A stretch of 64,000 nucleotides of DNA from Mesostigma viride (GCA_009746045.1 RPFO01000237.1:42692-106691); one strand, 5' to 3'. Shown: positions 52,372-63,129, counted from the stretch's first letter. Translations and numbers: made by a program. Notes: generated by a model from the letters alone, not told the origin.

Positions 52372-54220
52372 TCATCGCTTGCCAGGTCGATATGAAGGAA
52401 TGTTGTCCCAGCTGGCGCCTTCCTTCAGGAGAGTAACATGTTCTCTAGCGAACTTCAGAGGGAAACGAAACTTTTGCTCGCACTCATTACTCCAACCGAG
52501 GTCGTGCCCTTCATCAAACCATCTGAACACCACCTTCTCCCTCTCTTTGCCCAGGAGGGTGCCAAAGAGCGGAAAATCTTCCTTCTTGGGGTACTTGTGC
52601 TCCCAGTTTATGCACACGTCGTCTACCCATTTCGAACTCCAACCTCCGCGACTCAGTTTCGCGCCATCCATAAAGCGCATCCGGACGTCCGGCCGAACGT
52701 CCCTGATTCGGTTTTCGGCCGTCGCATCTCTGCCCTGACCACCACCCTTCTGCGGCTGTGCAGGTTCGTCGGCACCCTCCGTCTCCTGCCCCGCCCCTCG
52801 CCTGCCCCCTCCCCGACGTTTTGCCTTCTGCCCCTGCGCAGCCGCCGCCTCTGCCATCAACTCTTCGTACGTTTTTTCTGGCTGACCGCACGGTAAGGCT
52901 GGTGCGTGAGTTGGTGCGTTGGGTGGGAGCTCGTCCCCTCCCGCCCCCGGTTGTGCAACTGGTTCGCCGACCGCGGCCTGGCCAACAACACGGCCGGCCT
53001 CTCTGGACACAGTCCCAGACGCGGATCCACGGGGAAACCGAACTGGAGTTTCTTCTTCGCCTTTCCCTGCACGTAAGCACATGCCAATTAACATGAATAC
53101 GGAAGGGTCGTGTGAGAAATCAATGAAGCCATGGACTGATGCAAAAAAACTTATGTAGAAATATATATTAAGGTACTTATTAAACTCGTTTATTGAAAAT
53201 GAAATTTACCGGCCGAATGTACCGTTGGAGCGTGGAAGGGCATCCTTGGTCGATCGAAGGGCTCCATCAATGCGGTATAGTGTCCGGCCGATGTCCCTGG
53301 CGGCGCCTCAACATCGACCACCTCAGTCGGGCGCATCAATCCGGCAAACGCCGGCCCTCCACCTGAGACTTTCGGCGGACCCTCCACGTTACGAGCCTCC
53401 AATACCCTCTTCTGCAGTGGGGTGCTCGCAACAAAATCCGTGTCAGCCGACGGCTCCGGATCGTCATCCTCATTCAGCAGTATCGTGTTCGGGCATTGCT
53501 CCATCCCCGTCGAGCGGGGGGGCAAAGTCATCACAACCGTCCTTCCTGACGACGGTACGGGATCGTCACCCAGACCCAAAGAAACCGAGGCGAGGGCGGG
53601 GGTCCCCTCAACCGGGGGTCCCCATGAATCCTGACGAGGCCTCATTCCCACCTGTTGGACACGACCGCCTCCCGTAAATCGGGAACGCCCGCCGGCGCTA
53701 CCAGTAACAGGCCGCGAGCCTGCTTCCTGCTGGCGATCCCCATCCTCATCACAGATACGCCCGCCGGCGTTTCCAGTAACAGGCCGCGAGCCTCCTTCCT
53801 GCTGGCGATCCCCCTCCTCATCACAGATACGCCCGCCGGCGTTTCCAGTAACAGGCCGCGAGCCTCCCTCCCGCTGGCGATCCCCCTCCTCATCACAGAT
53901 ACGCCCGCCGGCGTTTCCAACGACAGGCCTCGAGTCTCCTTCACCAGCACGCTGGCGCTTACCTCCCCCCCTTTTGTCTTCATCCCCCCCATTGTCTCCT
54001 CCCGCGAGCCTCCATCATCCCGACTGCGCTTTTTCCCTCCCCTTCCATCTCCTCCCCCGTCCCTCTCCCCCTCCCCCTCCTCCCTCCTCCCCATCCCCAT
54101 CCCCTTTCTCCCCCTCCGCCTGCCCCCCACCCACCCCGGGCGGGTGCCCCTCAGCAATATCCTCCTCCCCCTCTTCCTCCTCCCCCTCTTCCTCCTCGTA
54201 AACCTCTTCCTTCTCCGAGC

Positions 54221-54279
<59 letters not shown>

Positions 54280-57200
54280 GAATGATGATCCCCGTCGTCT
54301 TCGTCGTCCACGACCACGGCAAAGTCCATGTCGACGTCTTGCCACCCATCTTCAAGAAGCCGATATTTGATAAGTCGGACCAGGCGCTTCCACCGGCGGA
54401 TATGGGCGGGTAACCCGAACACCAGCAGAACTCTGGAGGGTCCCTTCAACAGGGCCTTGGTGATCTGGTCAACCACATCCCACGCGGCATACCTCAAACG
54501 GGAGGAGGGTAAGGGTATCTGGCTGTCGACCGGAATACAGTCTTGATCCCACTCGCGCAGGTTCCTCCACTTCTCGTTGCTGTCAGCTGTCAGGTCCAGC
54601 ACAGCAAACGCCTGGTCCTTCAGCTTCCCAGGAAGGTCTTCAGACCCCGTGTACAACTCGTCCACCACCTTCGTCACCACCAGATCCTTTCTTTTTTCGT
54701 TTTCCTTCCATGTCATTGTCCTGTATGCGATCCAGTCGGGTCCCATCTTCACCCCGTCCCAATAGGTGAAGGCTTCCAGCCTGTCCCACCACCCCCTCTT
54801 GGCCTTGGCAGTCCCCTCCTCCTTAGCCGCCGCCTGCACCTCCTCCTCCGCCGCCGCCTCCTGCTGTGGCACACCCAGCAGATGTTTGGTCTTCACCCCC
54901 AAATCGTCATACAAATGACGGGGGTGGGAAGCGAGCAGCCCTCTCGGGAACTTCCAGTCCTTCTGGTCGACCACTTTCCTTTTAGCCGGCGGAAGGTCCC
55001 TCAGCGTGAGAATGATCGCCCTCGTGGCCGTGACGATCACCCGCCAAAAGTCTCTGGTCAGGCGGCAGTCGGCGATGAACTTGTCGAGGTCCGTGGCGAC
55101 GGTGCCCTTCAGCTTCACGCCAAACACGTGCTCCCTCACCAATACGGGGTCGAAAGTCCCGTTTAGTTGTTTGCAAGCGGCCATCAGCTCGGGGTTCTCC
55201 AGGAACTTGATGTGGGCGAATTGCTTTGCCGCCTCTATCAAATTCTTGGCGACTTCCATTATTTTTATCAGGTTGCTGGGAGGGGCCTCACAGGACATGA
55301 TCGGCGCTTGGATCAGGCTGTCGAAGTACTGGAAACTCGCAAGTTCCCGATGCGCGGTGAAAATGGACAGTTCGTGCGCCTTGTCTTTAGGGCGCGTGTC
55401 AAGGAAGTCTTGCCGAGCCGCGATATCCTGTGCGATCGCCGGCTTGCCGTCGACAGCGGGCTTCAAAGGGTCCTCACACCAGAACAGCCAGCGCTGCATG
55501 AAGTTCTTCTGGTCCGGCCCCCACTTGTCCGTCTCTTCAGCCCCTCCTGCCTTGTCGCCTGCGCCGTCCCCTTCGGCCTTGGCTTGCTCTCCTTTCTGCC
55601 AAAAGGGCTTCACAATCGCCCAGATCTTGCCGTACAGAGGAGTTGGGAGAGACACGCCCTTCCCTCTCTTGACGGGTCCATATGCCTGGTAGGCCCGGTG
55701 CACATCCCCCAGCGCTGAGCCCCACGTTGCCTTGGCTTGGGCTGTGTCCTCGGCGTTCATGGCGTTCCCGAGCTGCCTGACAACTTCGATCATCTTGCCG
55801 ACTTGTTCGGTAACCTGCATCCCCGTAGGGCAACAACGCGCAGAGACACATCGACAGTCCTCCCAAATAAGCACAACTCAACTGAGAACAAGAATACGAC
55901 TGACAGAAACGCCGGCGGTCGCATCTTGACCAAAATATGGCATGCTAAGGTGGAACATGAAAACCCCTTATAGAAACGCCGGCGGTCGCATCTTGACCGA
56001 ACTAATGGCATACTGAAATTAACACAAGAAAACCACTTATAGAAACGCCGGCGGTCGCAACCTGGCTTACCTTCTGTTCACGGATCTGCCACCAGGTCGG
56101 CAGGATGGTCTCACCCTTGAGCATCTGCACGTCCACCCCCCCGAAATTCGTCCAATCAGTTGCCCACTCCTCCAGCTTCGCCGCGGCCACGGTCTTCGTG
56201 ACCTCCTGCTCCTTCCCTCCCCGCGCAACGACCCTGAGCTTTTCCGCCTTCATGAAACCATTCAGCATTGCCTGGTACCACACAGATCTTTGGTCCACCG
56301 TCATATTGTCGGTGACCAGTTCGAATTTCACCGATTTGATGAGTGTGGTAAAGTGGTTCCCGTCCAGCACGAGAAAGCCGCAAATGGCTGGCGGCAACGG
56401 TGTCTTCTTCTCGAGTGGAGCCATCTCCCAGGCGGACTTGCACAAACTGTCCAAAAGCGCGGCCTTTCTCACGTCCACGGGCTTAAGTGAGTCCAGAATA
56501 TCGGCCGGTCCTGTCAGAACCGCGGTGGAAGCAGCTTCGGCCATTCCCTTGGCCGAGCTCGTTCGCAGGTAGATATCAATCTCTTTGTCAGTCATTGCGC
56601 GAGCGTAGCCAGCCTTCATTGTCCGTGCCCCCCCATCTCCCCGAAGAGTTGCGCGAGCTGACGCTGGGTGCCTTCCTTTTTCATCCAGTCATGAAAACTG
56701 TTGGGGCACCGGTCAGCCAAAAACTGGAACGAGTACCGCCACACAGGAATCACCAGCTTGTCGTGGCCGTAGTCGGACTCCGAGTTTGCAAAAATGGTGG
56801 CGTTCTGCTCGGCTCTAGACAGATGCAAGTCTCGTGCGAGGAGCTTCTGAGGCCCCACGAACAGGTTCCTTGTCCACACCCGATTTCGATGCACCAAGGC
56901 TTTGGACATCTCATCGAGGTCCCGAGGCTGAACGGCAAGCTGCTTCCGCAACCGTTTGCCCTTCGCGATCTCATCGTTCACATCCAGGATGTCATCATCA
57001 TCCTGCGACACCGGGGACTTCTCCCATTTCTCAAGCAGAGACACGGGAGCATCCGCAACCTCCACCTCCTTTCCTTTCCCCTTTCCCTTCAGCGCCTTCC
57101 CCTTGTAGGTCGCAAGTGCTTCGGAGAGTCCCTTCTGGTGTTCGTCGACGGCAGCAGTCCACGTACTATCTATTTTCATGTTCTCGCGGCGCGCGTGCTG

Positions 57201-60200
57201 GTCGAGGCTGATTGAGTACAGGATGGCCGCGTGGGTCGCCCTCTCGGCCTGCACGTACTGCGTTGATGCGAAAAAATCAGGAAAGCATAACCAAAAGGAA
57301 TAAAGTAAATGCCGATTGAGAAACGCCGGCCGTCGCAACCTACATGAAACCTGAACCTCAACATCAAAGCCCCCCTCACGACAGAGGTATACTTACCTCG
57401 TTCCCCTTAACAATGATATGAAAAAATCAGGAAAGCATAACCGAAAGGAATAAAGTAAATGTCACACTTGAGAAACGCCGGCCGTCGCAACCTAGATGAA
57501 ACCTAAACCTCAAGATCAGAGCCCCCCTCACAACAGAGGTACACTTGGCTCATTTCCCTCAACGATGCGAAATCAGGAAAGGAAGTAAGTGTTAGTCAAA
57601 AGGAAGTAAGTGTCACACTTGAGAAACGCCGGCCGTCGCAACCTACATGAAACCTGGACCTCAAGAACAAAGCCCCCCTCACAACAGAGGTAGACTTACC
57701 TCATTCCCCTCAACCGCTGCTGCTTCAGCCGCTTTCTTCGACCCCTTCGCGATCTTCGGAGACTTGTCCCGGCGGGCATCGTGTTCCTTCAACATCTTGA
57801 TCAGAGTCTTGGCGTCCGCCATCGTCACCGTCTTCAGTTTACACTTCCTCTCCTTCCCTTTGCCCTCGAACAGGTTCTCCTCCATCCACTTTATCAAGGC
57901 CTTGGCGCTCGGGATCTCCTCAGGCTGTGTGGCGCCATCGGGCGCGCACGCATTCTTCACGATCAACTCAGCGACTTGATGGAGAGTCATCATCTGGTTC
58001 CGTACCTCAGGTGGGGCTGTTTCCGTTCTCACCTCGGCCACAACCCACTTTGCCAACTTCTTCAGTTGATAAGCATCCGCTTGCTCCTTAAAGCGTGTCA
58101 TTTTCGCAGTATCGCCGTCGCTTCCACCCGCGCCCTCTGACACAGGCTCACCGACAGCGATAGCCCCCTCTCCCTGGAGATTTGCCCCACCCTGACGACC
58201 GGCTTCCTGCAAGAACATTATCAACGGAAGATTTTTAATGTAAGAAAAGTGTAGAGAAACGCCGGCCGTCGTAACTCTGTCAATTGAGGACGAACCTAAA
58301 CTTTCAATTTGTAAGTCAACGGTAACTTACCCTTCCCCCCTCTGCAGTGGAACCACCGTAAGATCCACTTCCCCTCCTGTCACCGCCCTCTTGCTGCTCG
58401 AACGGACTTCCCTGTAAAAATAGCAAACGCGATTGTCCATTCACAAGAAAAAAATTACTACAAAAATAAACAAGGATATACGCACGCAAACCTTTTCAAT
58501 ACAAGTAAACCGGAGAGGAATCTGACGCACTCATGTACCTGGGTGCTTCCCGCCATTGAGCGGGCTTCTCTTGCACCAACATCCTCTTGCCGGCCCTGCG
58601 AACATTTCAACGGAAAGTAAAAATCCGCTTAGTTGTCGGAAATGACATGTCTGGCGAATATTGCAAAAAAATGCGTATTGTATTTCACGACATCAATTTA
58701 ATGGGCGGAGACTTACGAAGATCGGCCCGCCACCTTCCAAATTGCCCAGCGTCATATCGAAAACATCGAGGACTTCCCCTCCATCGACCCCCTTCCCCCT
58801 TCCCCTCTGCCGCGGCGGGGGCATATCGCCCGTCGCGACCGGCTTGGAAGTCGCGGGGGGATCCCTTGCGGTTGAGGGCACTGCGGCCGACTCGTGCACA
58901 CTCTCCCCCCTCTTTTGGGCTACTGCGGCAGGCGCGGCATGGGAGGGCGCGGCGGCTACTGTCTCTGGCGCATTCTGAGCCAACCGACGCAACCTTAGCT
59001 CCTGCTGGAGCAGGGTTTCGAAACGAGGCATGAATGTGCGCTTGGAGGTATAAGGCACCTTGGCGACTTCAGGTTTGTCATTAAGGATGTCTTGGTACAG
59101 CGCGAATTGCTGTTCACGAGTGCCATTCGCGAGTCGCTCAAACCGCTCAATCTGAATCCGCTTAACCGGATCGTCCACCATCTCAAGACCACCGTGGTAC
59201 TCATCCTTCCCAGTGACCGCGGCAAAGCTGACACCAGATTCCACCATTGGGGGCGGCGTGCCCTCCCTTGCACGCTTGTGAGGAGGCTGTTGTGGGGAGG
59301 CGCCTTGGGCCTGAACTGGTTGCCCTTCTGACCCTTCCCCCCTAGGGGGAGAGTCGCCGACCACCTGCGATGTAGGGCCGCCCTTTTCCATCTGCAACAC
59401 AAAACAAAAAAATTGGAAAAAACATACGAGTCAGCAGGAAGATGCGCCCCACGTCGCAACTCAATACAAAAAATGCATCATTATGTCAAGGTACAAACAA
59501 CGTTATAATTCAGAATGAACAGAGATTCATAACAAGAGAACGACGCACTAAAAGATGCGACCGCCGTCGCAACTTTCGTCAATTCACTCTCTATACAAAC
59601 AACTCTATGTCCCTCATAAAGAATCAATTGGCAAGGAAATGCAAAAAAATTCCGTTACCACCTCCGTCGACCCATAAGTGGTTCGCGAATGGGAAATCGC
59701 TGCTGATTTTCGGTCGAGCCCTTCACGGTATTTTCGAAATCTCGAGGCAAGGTTGCGCGGAAGAGGGCCCCCCTCAATCATGCGTGCGATCGGACTGGCC
59801 ATGGAAACGGATACCTGGTTCCTGGACTGCCTTGCACGGTCAACCATCTTGAAACTTCCCCGGAGAAGGAAATCAGACGTCAGACGGTTGAATATGCGAA
59901 CGTCAAGATTTGACCAACCCATCATCCATTCCACCACCTTCTCCGCGGCATCATGGAAGACCTGCCTCTCATCCGCCACTCCTCGAGACCCAAACACACA
60001 ATCGGCCGTGTTATCGTCGTGCCTCTTAAGGCGAATGTTCACGTCCTCTTTGTCATCATCCATTTCCGACAGCCGAATTACAGCCCTTTTGGCTCCGTCC
60101 ACTCCATCCTCAAGAAGGACGTCCATCTGCGCCCCTCCCACACAATTGTTGTCAACGTATTGTTGCAAATGACGGGAAATCATGTCCTTTCCAAAAGCTA

Positions 60201-60348
60201 CGATGTGTTCCCCACACAGACCCATGTCGGTAATTGACAGCTTTTTACATTTCCTATCCCGGCACTTCTTTTCGGGATCCTTCTCAAAAATCCGGAAAAC
60301 AGCGTCCTGATATGGACGTCCCCTTATGTCGACCGTCAGACTGGACAT
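52372..60348 (-). CDS. Large multi-exon protein of unknown function (about 2,000 aa)
   Basis: Minus-strand exons inferred from GT-AG ends and phase: 60348-59659 (tentative), 59391-58717, 58595-58539, 58411-58331, 58206-57700, 57257-56071, 55814-53963, 53651-53210, 53066-52372 (stop). All junctions are phase 0 except the last (phase 1), and frames match on both sides. Exon 57257-56071 needs one extra G in a G7 run near 56622. Exon 55814-53963 has one frameshift in its GA-rich 3' part. It contains Lys/Glu-rich and Gln-rich linkers, a poly-Asp run (CAT repeats, 54224-54278) and the helical segments FWQKGEQAKAEGDGAGDK and LIKIMEVAKNLIEAAKQF. No catalytic motif or known family is recognised. Confidence 0.65.
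53652..53962 (-). repeat. Intron with four 72-bp tandem units
   Basis: Units start near 53689, 53761, 53833 and 53905, exactly 72 bp apart. Each includes CGCCCGCCGGCGTTTC, the cluster palindrome in the opposite orientation. GTAAGCGCCA at 53962 and TCCAACAG before 53651 are good splice ends and keep phase 0. Because 72 is a multiple of 3 the units are also open as 24-residue repeats, so translation as exon is a lesser alternative. Confidence 0.75.
54224..54278. repeat. CAT trinucleotide repeat (poly-Asp coding)
   Basis: About 18 CAT units. On the minus strand they encode a run of Asp in the large protein, next to Glu-rich sequence. Confidence 0.95.
55815..56070 (-). repeat. Intron with three tandem palindrome-bearing units
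   Basis: The palindrome recurs at 55906, 55973 and 56042, 67-69 bp apart, within copies of a unit containing TTGACC and AAAACC segments. Donor GTAAGCCAGG at 56070; acceptor GGGATGCAG before 55814. Confidence 0.85.
57258..57699 (-). repeat. Intron with three tandem copies of about 151 bp
   Basis: Copies end at the palindrome starts 57320, 57472 and 57623. Each carries a GAGGTAnACTTACCTC-like copy of the exon-intron junction, an ATCAGGAAAG segment and the palindrome. The intron therefore grew by duplicating a unit that includes a 5' splice-site copy. The functional donor is GTAAGTCTAC at 57699. Confidence 0.85.
59614..60348 (-). CDS. Zinc-signature protein or first exon (up to 244 aa)
   Basis: It starts with ATG right after TTTCGCAG. 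Residues 29-48 hold CRDRKCKKLSITDMGLCGEH, a C-x4-C-x10-C-x2-H pattern shared exactly with the upstream neighbour at 60629-61504. The rest is charged and helical (DVNIRLKRHDDNTADCVFG; KVVEWMMGWSNLDVRIFN). It may end at its own TGA (59614). Alternatively, from a GTAACG donor at 59658, it may splice in phase 0 to the ATG at 59391 as exon 1 of the large gene. No AATAAA is seen before the next exon, which favours splicing. Confidence 0.6.
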   Translation of the reverse strand: MSSLTVDIRGRPYQDAVFRIFEKDPEKKCRDRKCKKLSITDMGLCGEHIVAFGKDMISRHLQQYVDNNCVGGAQMDVLLEDGVDGAKRAVIRLSEMDDDKEDVNIRLKRHDDNTADCVFGSRGVADERQVFHDAAEKVVEWMMGWSNLDVRIFNRLTSDFLLRGSFKMVDRARQSRNQVSVSMASPIARMIEGGPLPRNLASRFRKYREGLDRKSAAISHSRTTYGSTEVVTEFFCISLPIDSL

Positions 60349-60628
60349 CTGCGAAACCAGAACATACCGGCCGCGAGTAGTTTATATTATTAAAAAAAAC
60401 TGGCATTTATTAAGTCATCTTCATCTATTTATGCGAGCTAAAATTTGAAGAAAATGCAACAAAGAAACGCCCTGGGGCGCAACTTCCTCAACAACCACTT
60501 TCTACGTACAAACGAATGGCAATCACATCGACTACGATTGTCACTACATACGAATGTCCAGACAATATAATGTGTATGTAGAGGGGGGGCATTCAAGACC
60601 AGAGAAACGCCGGCGGGCGCAACTCATA

Positions 60629-61504
60629 TCAATATAGACTGTCCCGCGACTCGTTCCACTCTCTGCAGGTTTTGCAACAACCGATCGAGCGAACTCTCGG
60701 AACCTCTTTCGCCGCCATTTCATCGACACGAGCGAACATCTCTTCTTTGGCGGCCACCAACTTTGCCTCCTTGTTGCCGGTGTCAGGATAGATTTCGGAC
60801 CTCCTCGTCTTCATCGGGGCCACTCTCTCCAAATACTCTGCACACAGAGAATCCTGCTCCTCCTCCACAATCGCCTTCACGCCGGATACAATCGCTTTGG
60901 CTTTTGTTTCCACGCGAAAATCGAACTCTCGTTGAGTTATCAGCGGAATGTCGGCGAGTGCAAAACACATACGCCGATAAAGTTCGCTTACATCCGTGTC
61001 ACGCGAGTCGGCAAAAGGTGTCGTCATCAAAAAGCATCTCAAGCTACTCCAACCATTTTCTTGGGCGCCGGCAACGTAGCCTCCCTTTGCCAAGTCCGCA
61101 CCTGTCGCGGAGTCTTTGACTATCCAATCTTCAAGGAAGTACTCGTCTCCCCTGGTGAAATCAAAATTTACACCCACGACCTCTCCGACAGTCATGTCCA
61201 GGCGAAGTCGCAGGGCCCCCCCCGCCAATCCAGGTCCGAGGGCGCCCGCCATTCCAAGTCCGCGACTGAGGGCATTTTCGATGTGACGAGAATGTTCTTC
61301 GTGCTTTCGGCAATACAAGTCAAATCCGAGAGCGGTTTTCTTGCAAGTGGACACATCACACTTGCGCGGCGCCCCTATTGAGCGAGCAACACTCTGAATG
61401 ACAGTGGCAACCGCTTGGTGTTGTTGAAGTCGTTGCCAATCCTCCATCAGGAGGTGACTAGACGAATCGGACGAATCTTCCGTCGAACCGGACATCTGCG
61501 ACAA
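60629..61504 (-). CDS. Zinc-signature protein, unknown function (291 aa)
   Basis: The likely start is the ATG at 61495 (MSGSTEDSSDSSSH), placed directly after CTTGTCGCAG; an in-frame start lies 9 bases upstream. CDVSTCKKTALGFDLYCRKH near residue 50 is a C-x4-C-x10-C-x2-H signature identical in spacing to the next gene. The middle (LRLRLDMTVGEVVGVNFDFT; LYRRMCFALADIPLITQREF) looks globular, and CCKTC closes the protein. TGA at 60629-60631 is followed 5 bases later by a cluster palindrome. TTAATAAA lies about 220 bases downstream of the stop. It is probably a DNA- or protein-binding factor, by inference from the Cys/His motif alone. Confidence 0.7.
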   Translation of the reverse strand: MSQMSGSTEDSSDSSSHLLMEDWQRLQQHQAVATVIQSVARSIGAPRKCDVSTCKKTALGFDLYCRKHEEHSRHIENALSRGLGMAGALGPGLAGGALRLRLDMTVGEVVGVNFDFTRGDEYFLEDWIVKDSATGADLAKGGYVAGAQENGWSSLRCFLMTTPFADSRDTDVSELYRRMCFALADIPLITQREFDFRVETKAKAIVSGVKAIVEEEQDSLCAEYLERVAPMKTRRSEIYPDTGNKEAKLVAAKEEMFARVDEMAAKEVPRVRSIGCCKTCREWNESRDSLY

Positions 61505-61659
61505 GTTACGATAACATACCGGCCCCGGAAAATAAAATTCAAAAAACGTTTTGAAATTTTTTTATTGTACTTGTTTATTAATACGAAGGTTTAAATTTGG
61601 CGCAAAGAAACGCCCCAAGGCGCAACTTGTCGAACAGCAATATGGCGATAAAACATTAT

Positions 61660-61905
61660 CTATTCAATGTGCGATTGATGTGCTGAAACCTTCCAGACTT
61701 TGACACTGTCCGGTATCACCGGACTCGGACGAGGAGTCGAGTCGGAAGCGAGCCAGTAATCCTCGACTATTTTTTTGATGTACAATGGAAGACTCCTTCC
61801 ATTATGTCGAAGTGTGTCGGTCCTTTGCCTTTTGGCCAAACTCTCCTTAACCTCCACCATTTCCTGCGCGTAGGAGGAAAATGATACGTTATAAACATTA
61901 AACAT
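61660..61905 (-). CDS. Small unknown protein (about 67-81 aa)
   Basis: A minus-strand frame; the better start is the ATG at 61863 (MVEVKESLAKRQRTDTLRHN), placed after CGCGCAGGAA. It contains LPLYIKKIVEDYWLASDS, a likely amphipathic helix, and ends at TGA 61660. A palindrome lies about 35 bases after the stop, and TTAATAAACAAG near 61580 could be a polyadenylation signal. It could also be a 3' exon joined to the MYND gene, since an acceptor-like CAG precedes it. Confidence 0.5.
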   Translation of the reverse strand: MFNVYNVSFSSYAQEMVEVKESLAKRQRTDTLRHNGRSLPLYIKKIVEDYWLASDSTPRPSPVIPDSVKVWKVSAHQSHIE

Positions 61906-61961
61906 TAAACATTAAATATAACATCATATAAACAAGTTATTACTCTACATTTCAAGTTTTT

Positions 61962-62717
61962 CTAAGAGGCAGAGCCGTCGTGGAAGTTGAAGGAGAAGTC
62001 GACATCAGACCCCATAGTTTTATCCAGTATCGTCGTCACGTTAACCCCCCACTTCACCCCTGCCAGCACCTCCCTCGCTTGCCTCAGACGTTCGCATCTA
62101 TCCTTATGCCTACTCCAGTCCGCACGCTGGCACTCCTCACTGCAATATCTGGCATCCCTACATCCTCTACACCACTTGATATGAGGTCCTGTTTCGCACC
62201 CACACCCCTCCTTGGAGCACTTTCGCGTACTACGCATGCGATCCCCATCCCTCACGATCGGGTCAGAGAGCAAGAAAAAGTTCATGTTGAGGGGTACTGC
62301 CCCTACACATGCATCAGCCCTCACGCGCAGAGAATGCGTAACATTCGGGTAAAATGCGCGCCCGTAGGTGCACCCAAGCTGAGCCCCTTCCTCTTCCCCC
62401 AACTCTATCTTTGGCCCCTTTGTAATGAACGACACCAAAAGGCGGAACTCCGTCCTTGGGTCTATGGGCACTCTTAGATCCATCTGTGGTCTGAAAAAAC
62501 CCTCTTGAATACAGAAGTTCATATCAGCTAGCTGGGCGTACATAATTCTCTCCATTTGGCTGAACGAATCAAACGCCAATAAAACGGCCAAGTGGCGGCC
62601 TGTCCTCTCCTGCGCGACTCGAACTTCCTCGAATATGACACGCGACAGAAAGCGAACTTGTTTGAAAACGTTTTGAAGGACGCTTCCGTAGACTTCATTC
62701 ACGATCTCGGACTCCAT
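61962..62717 (-). CDS. MYND zinc-finger protein (251 aa)
   Basis: Start at ATG 62717 (MESEIVNEVYGSVLQ); the frame is open 8 codons further but without a better context. Near residues 175-225 lies CGCETGPHIKWCRGCRDARY, then YCSEECQRADWSRHKDRC, a complete MYND finger (CxxC, CxxC, YCS..CQ, W..H...C). MYND domains bind proline-rich peptides and act in chromatin regulators and ubiquitin adaptors; the partner here is unknown. The N-terminal half (LADMNFCIQEGFFRPQMDLR) is unrecognised. TAG at 61962-61964. It is separated from its neighbours by only 57-69 AT-rich bases. Confidence 0.8.
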   Translation of the reverse strand: MESEIVNEVYGSVLQNVFKQVRFLSRVIFEEVRVAQERTGRHLAVLLAFDSFSQMERIMYAQLADMNFCIQEGFFRPQMDLRVPIDPRTEFRLLVSFITKGPKIELGEEEGAQLGCTYGRAFYPNVTHSLRVRADACVGAVPLNMNFFLLSDPIVRDGDRMRSTRKCSKEGCGCETGPHIKWCRGCRDARYCSEECQRADWSRHKDRCERLRQAREVLAGVKWGVNVTTILDKTMGSDVDFSFNFHDGSAS

Positions 62718-62785
62718 CTTTTTCAGGGAAAAAACGAACAAAAAAATTCATAAACATTAATTTATTATTTTATAATAACAAGTTA

Positions 62786-63010
62786 CTATTCCTCGGAATA
62801 GTTTTTTTTTATCCATTCCACAAACGCGTTTGTCACAAACACCTTCCATGCTTTCTCAAGAACTTGTCCCCCTGATGTTTTTGAGTATTCAAACTCGTCA
62901 TCCGAAGAAACCAACTCCGGCACATCCTCCGAGAGGGTCTCTAAATTGTCATCGGCTTTCCTTTTGCGCTTGTGGTTTCCGAAGCATTTTTTTTGTTCTT
63001 CTTCTGACAT
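62786..63010 (-). CDS. Small acidic-basic protein, unknown (about 74 aa)
   Basis: The likely start is MSEEEQKKCFGNHKRKRKAD at 63010, placed 5 bases after GGTTGCAG. Then come an acidic middle (LETLSEDVPELVSSDDEFEY) and a helical end (FVTNAFVEWIKKNYSEE), with TAG at 62786. KRKRK could be a nuclear localisation signal. It is the first ORF of the minus-strand cluster; upstream lie five tandem palindromes (63137-63539). No family is recognised. Confidence 0.5.
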   Translation of the reverse strand: MSEEEQKKCFGNHKRKRKADDNLETLSEDVPELVSSDDEFEYSKTSGGQVLEKAWKVFVTNAFVEWIKKNYSEE

Positions 63011-63129
63011 TTGTTCTGCAACCATGGAGTCATTTCGAGGGGGGTGTGGTTTAACGGGTGCAGATTTAAAGTAATTTGTTTTAGGTGAACGATGGTAAAA
63101 ACTTCATTAGATATTTTAAACGAACGAGA

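Noticed and set aside
53642-54355. 237-residue ORF with four 24-residue repeats (ETPAGVSVMRRG)
   Set aside because: Good splice ends (GTAAGC at 53962, CAACAG before 53651) in matching phase make the repeat an intron. Only the part above 53963 is kept as exon.
49498-63025. Integrated giant virus segment
   Set aside because: Compact spacing and a MYND protein raised the idea, but several genes here have spliceosomal introns and no viral hallmark gene (capsid, polymerase, packaging ATPase) is seen.
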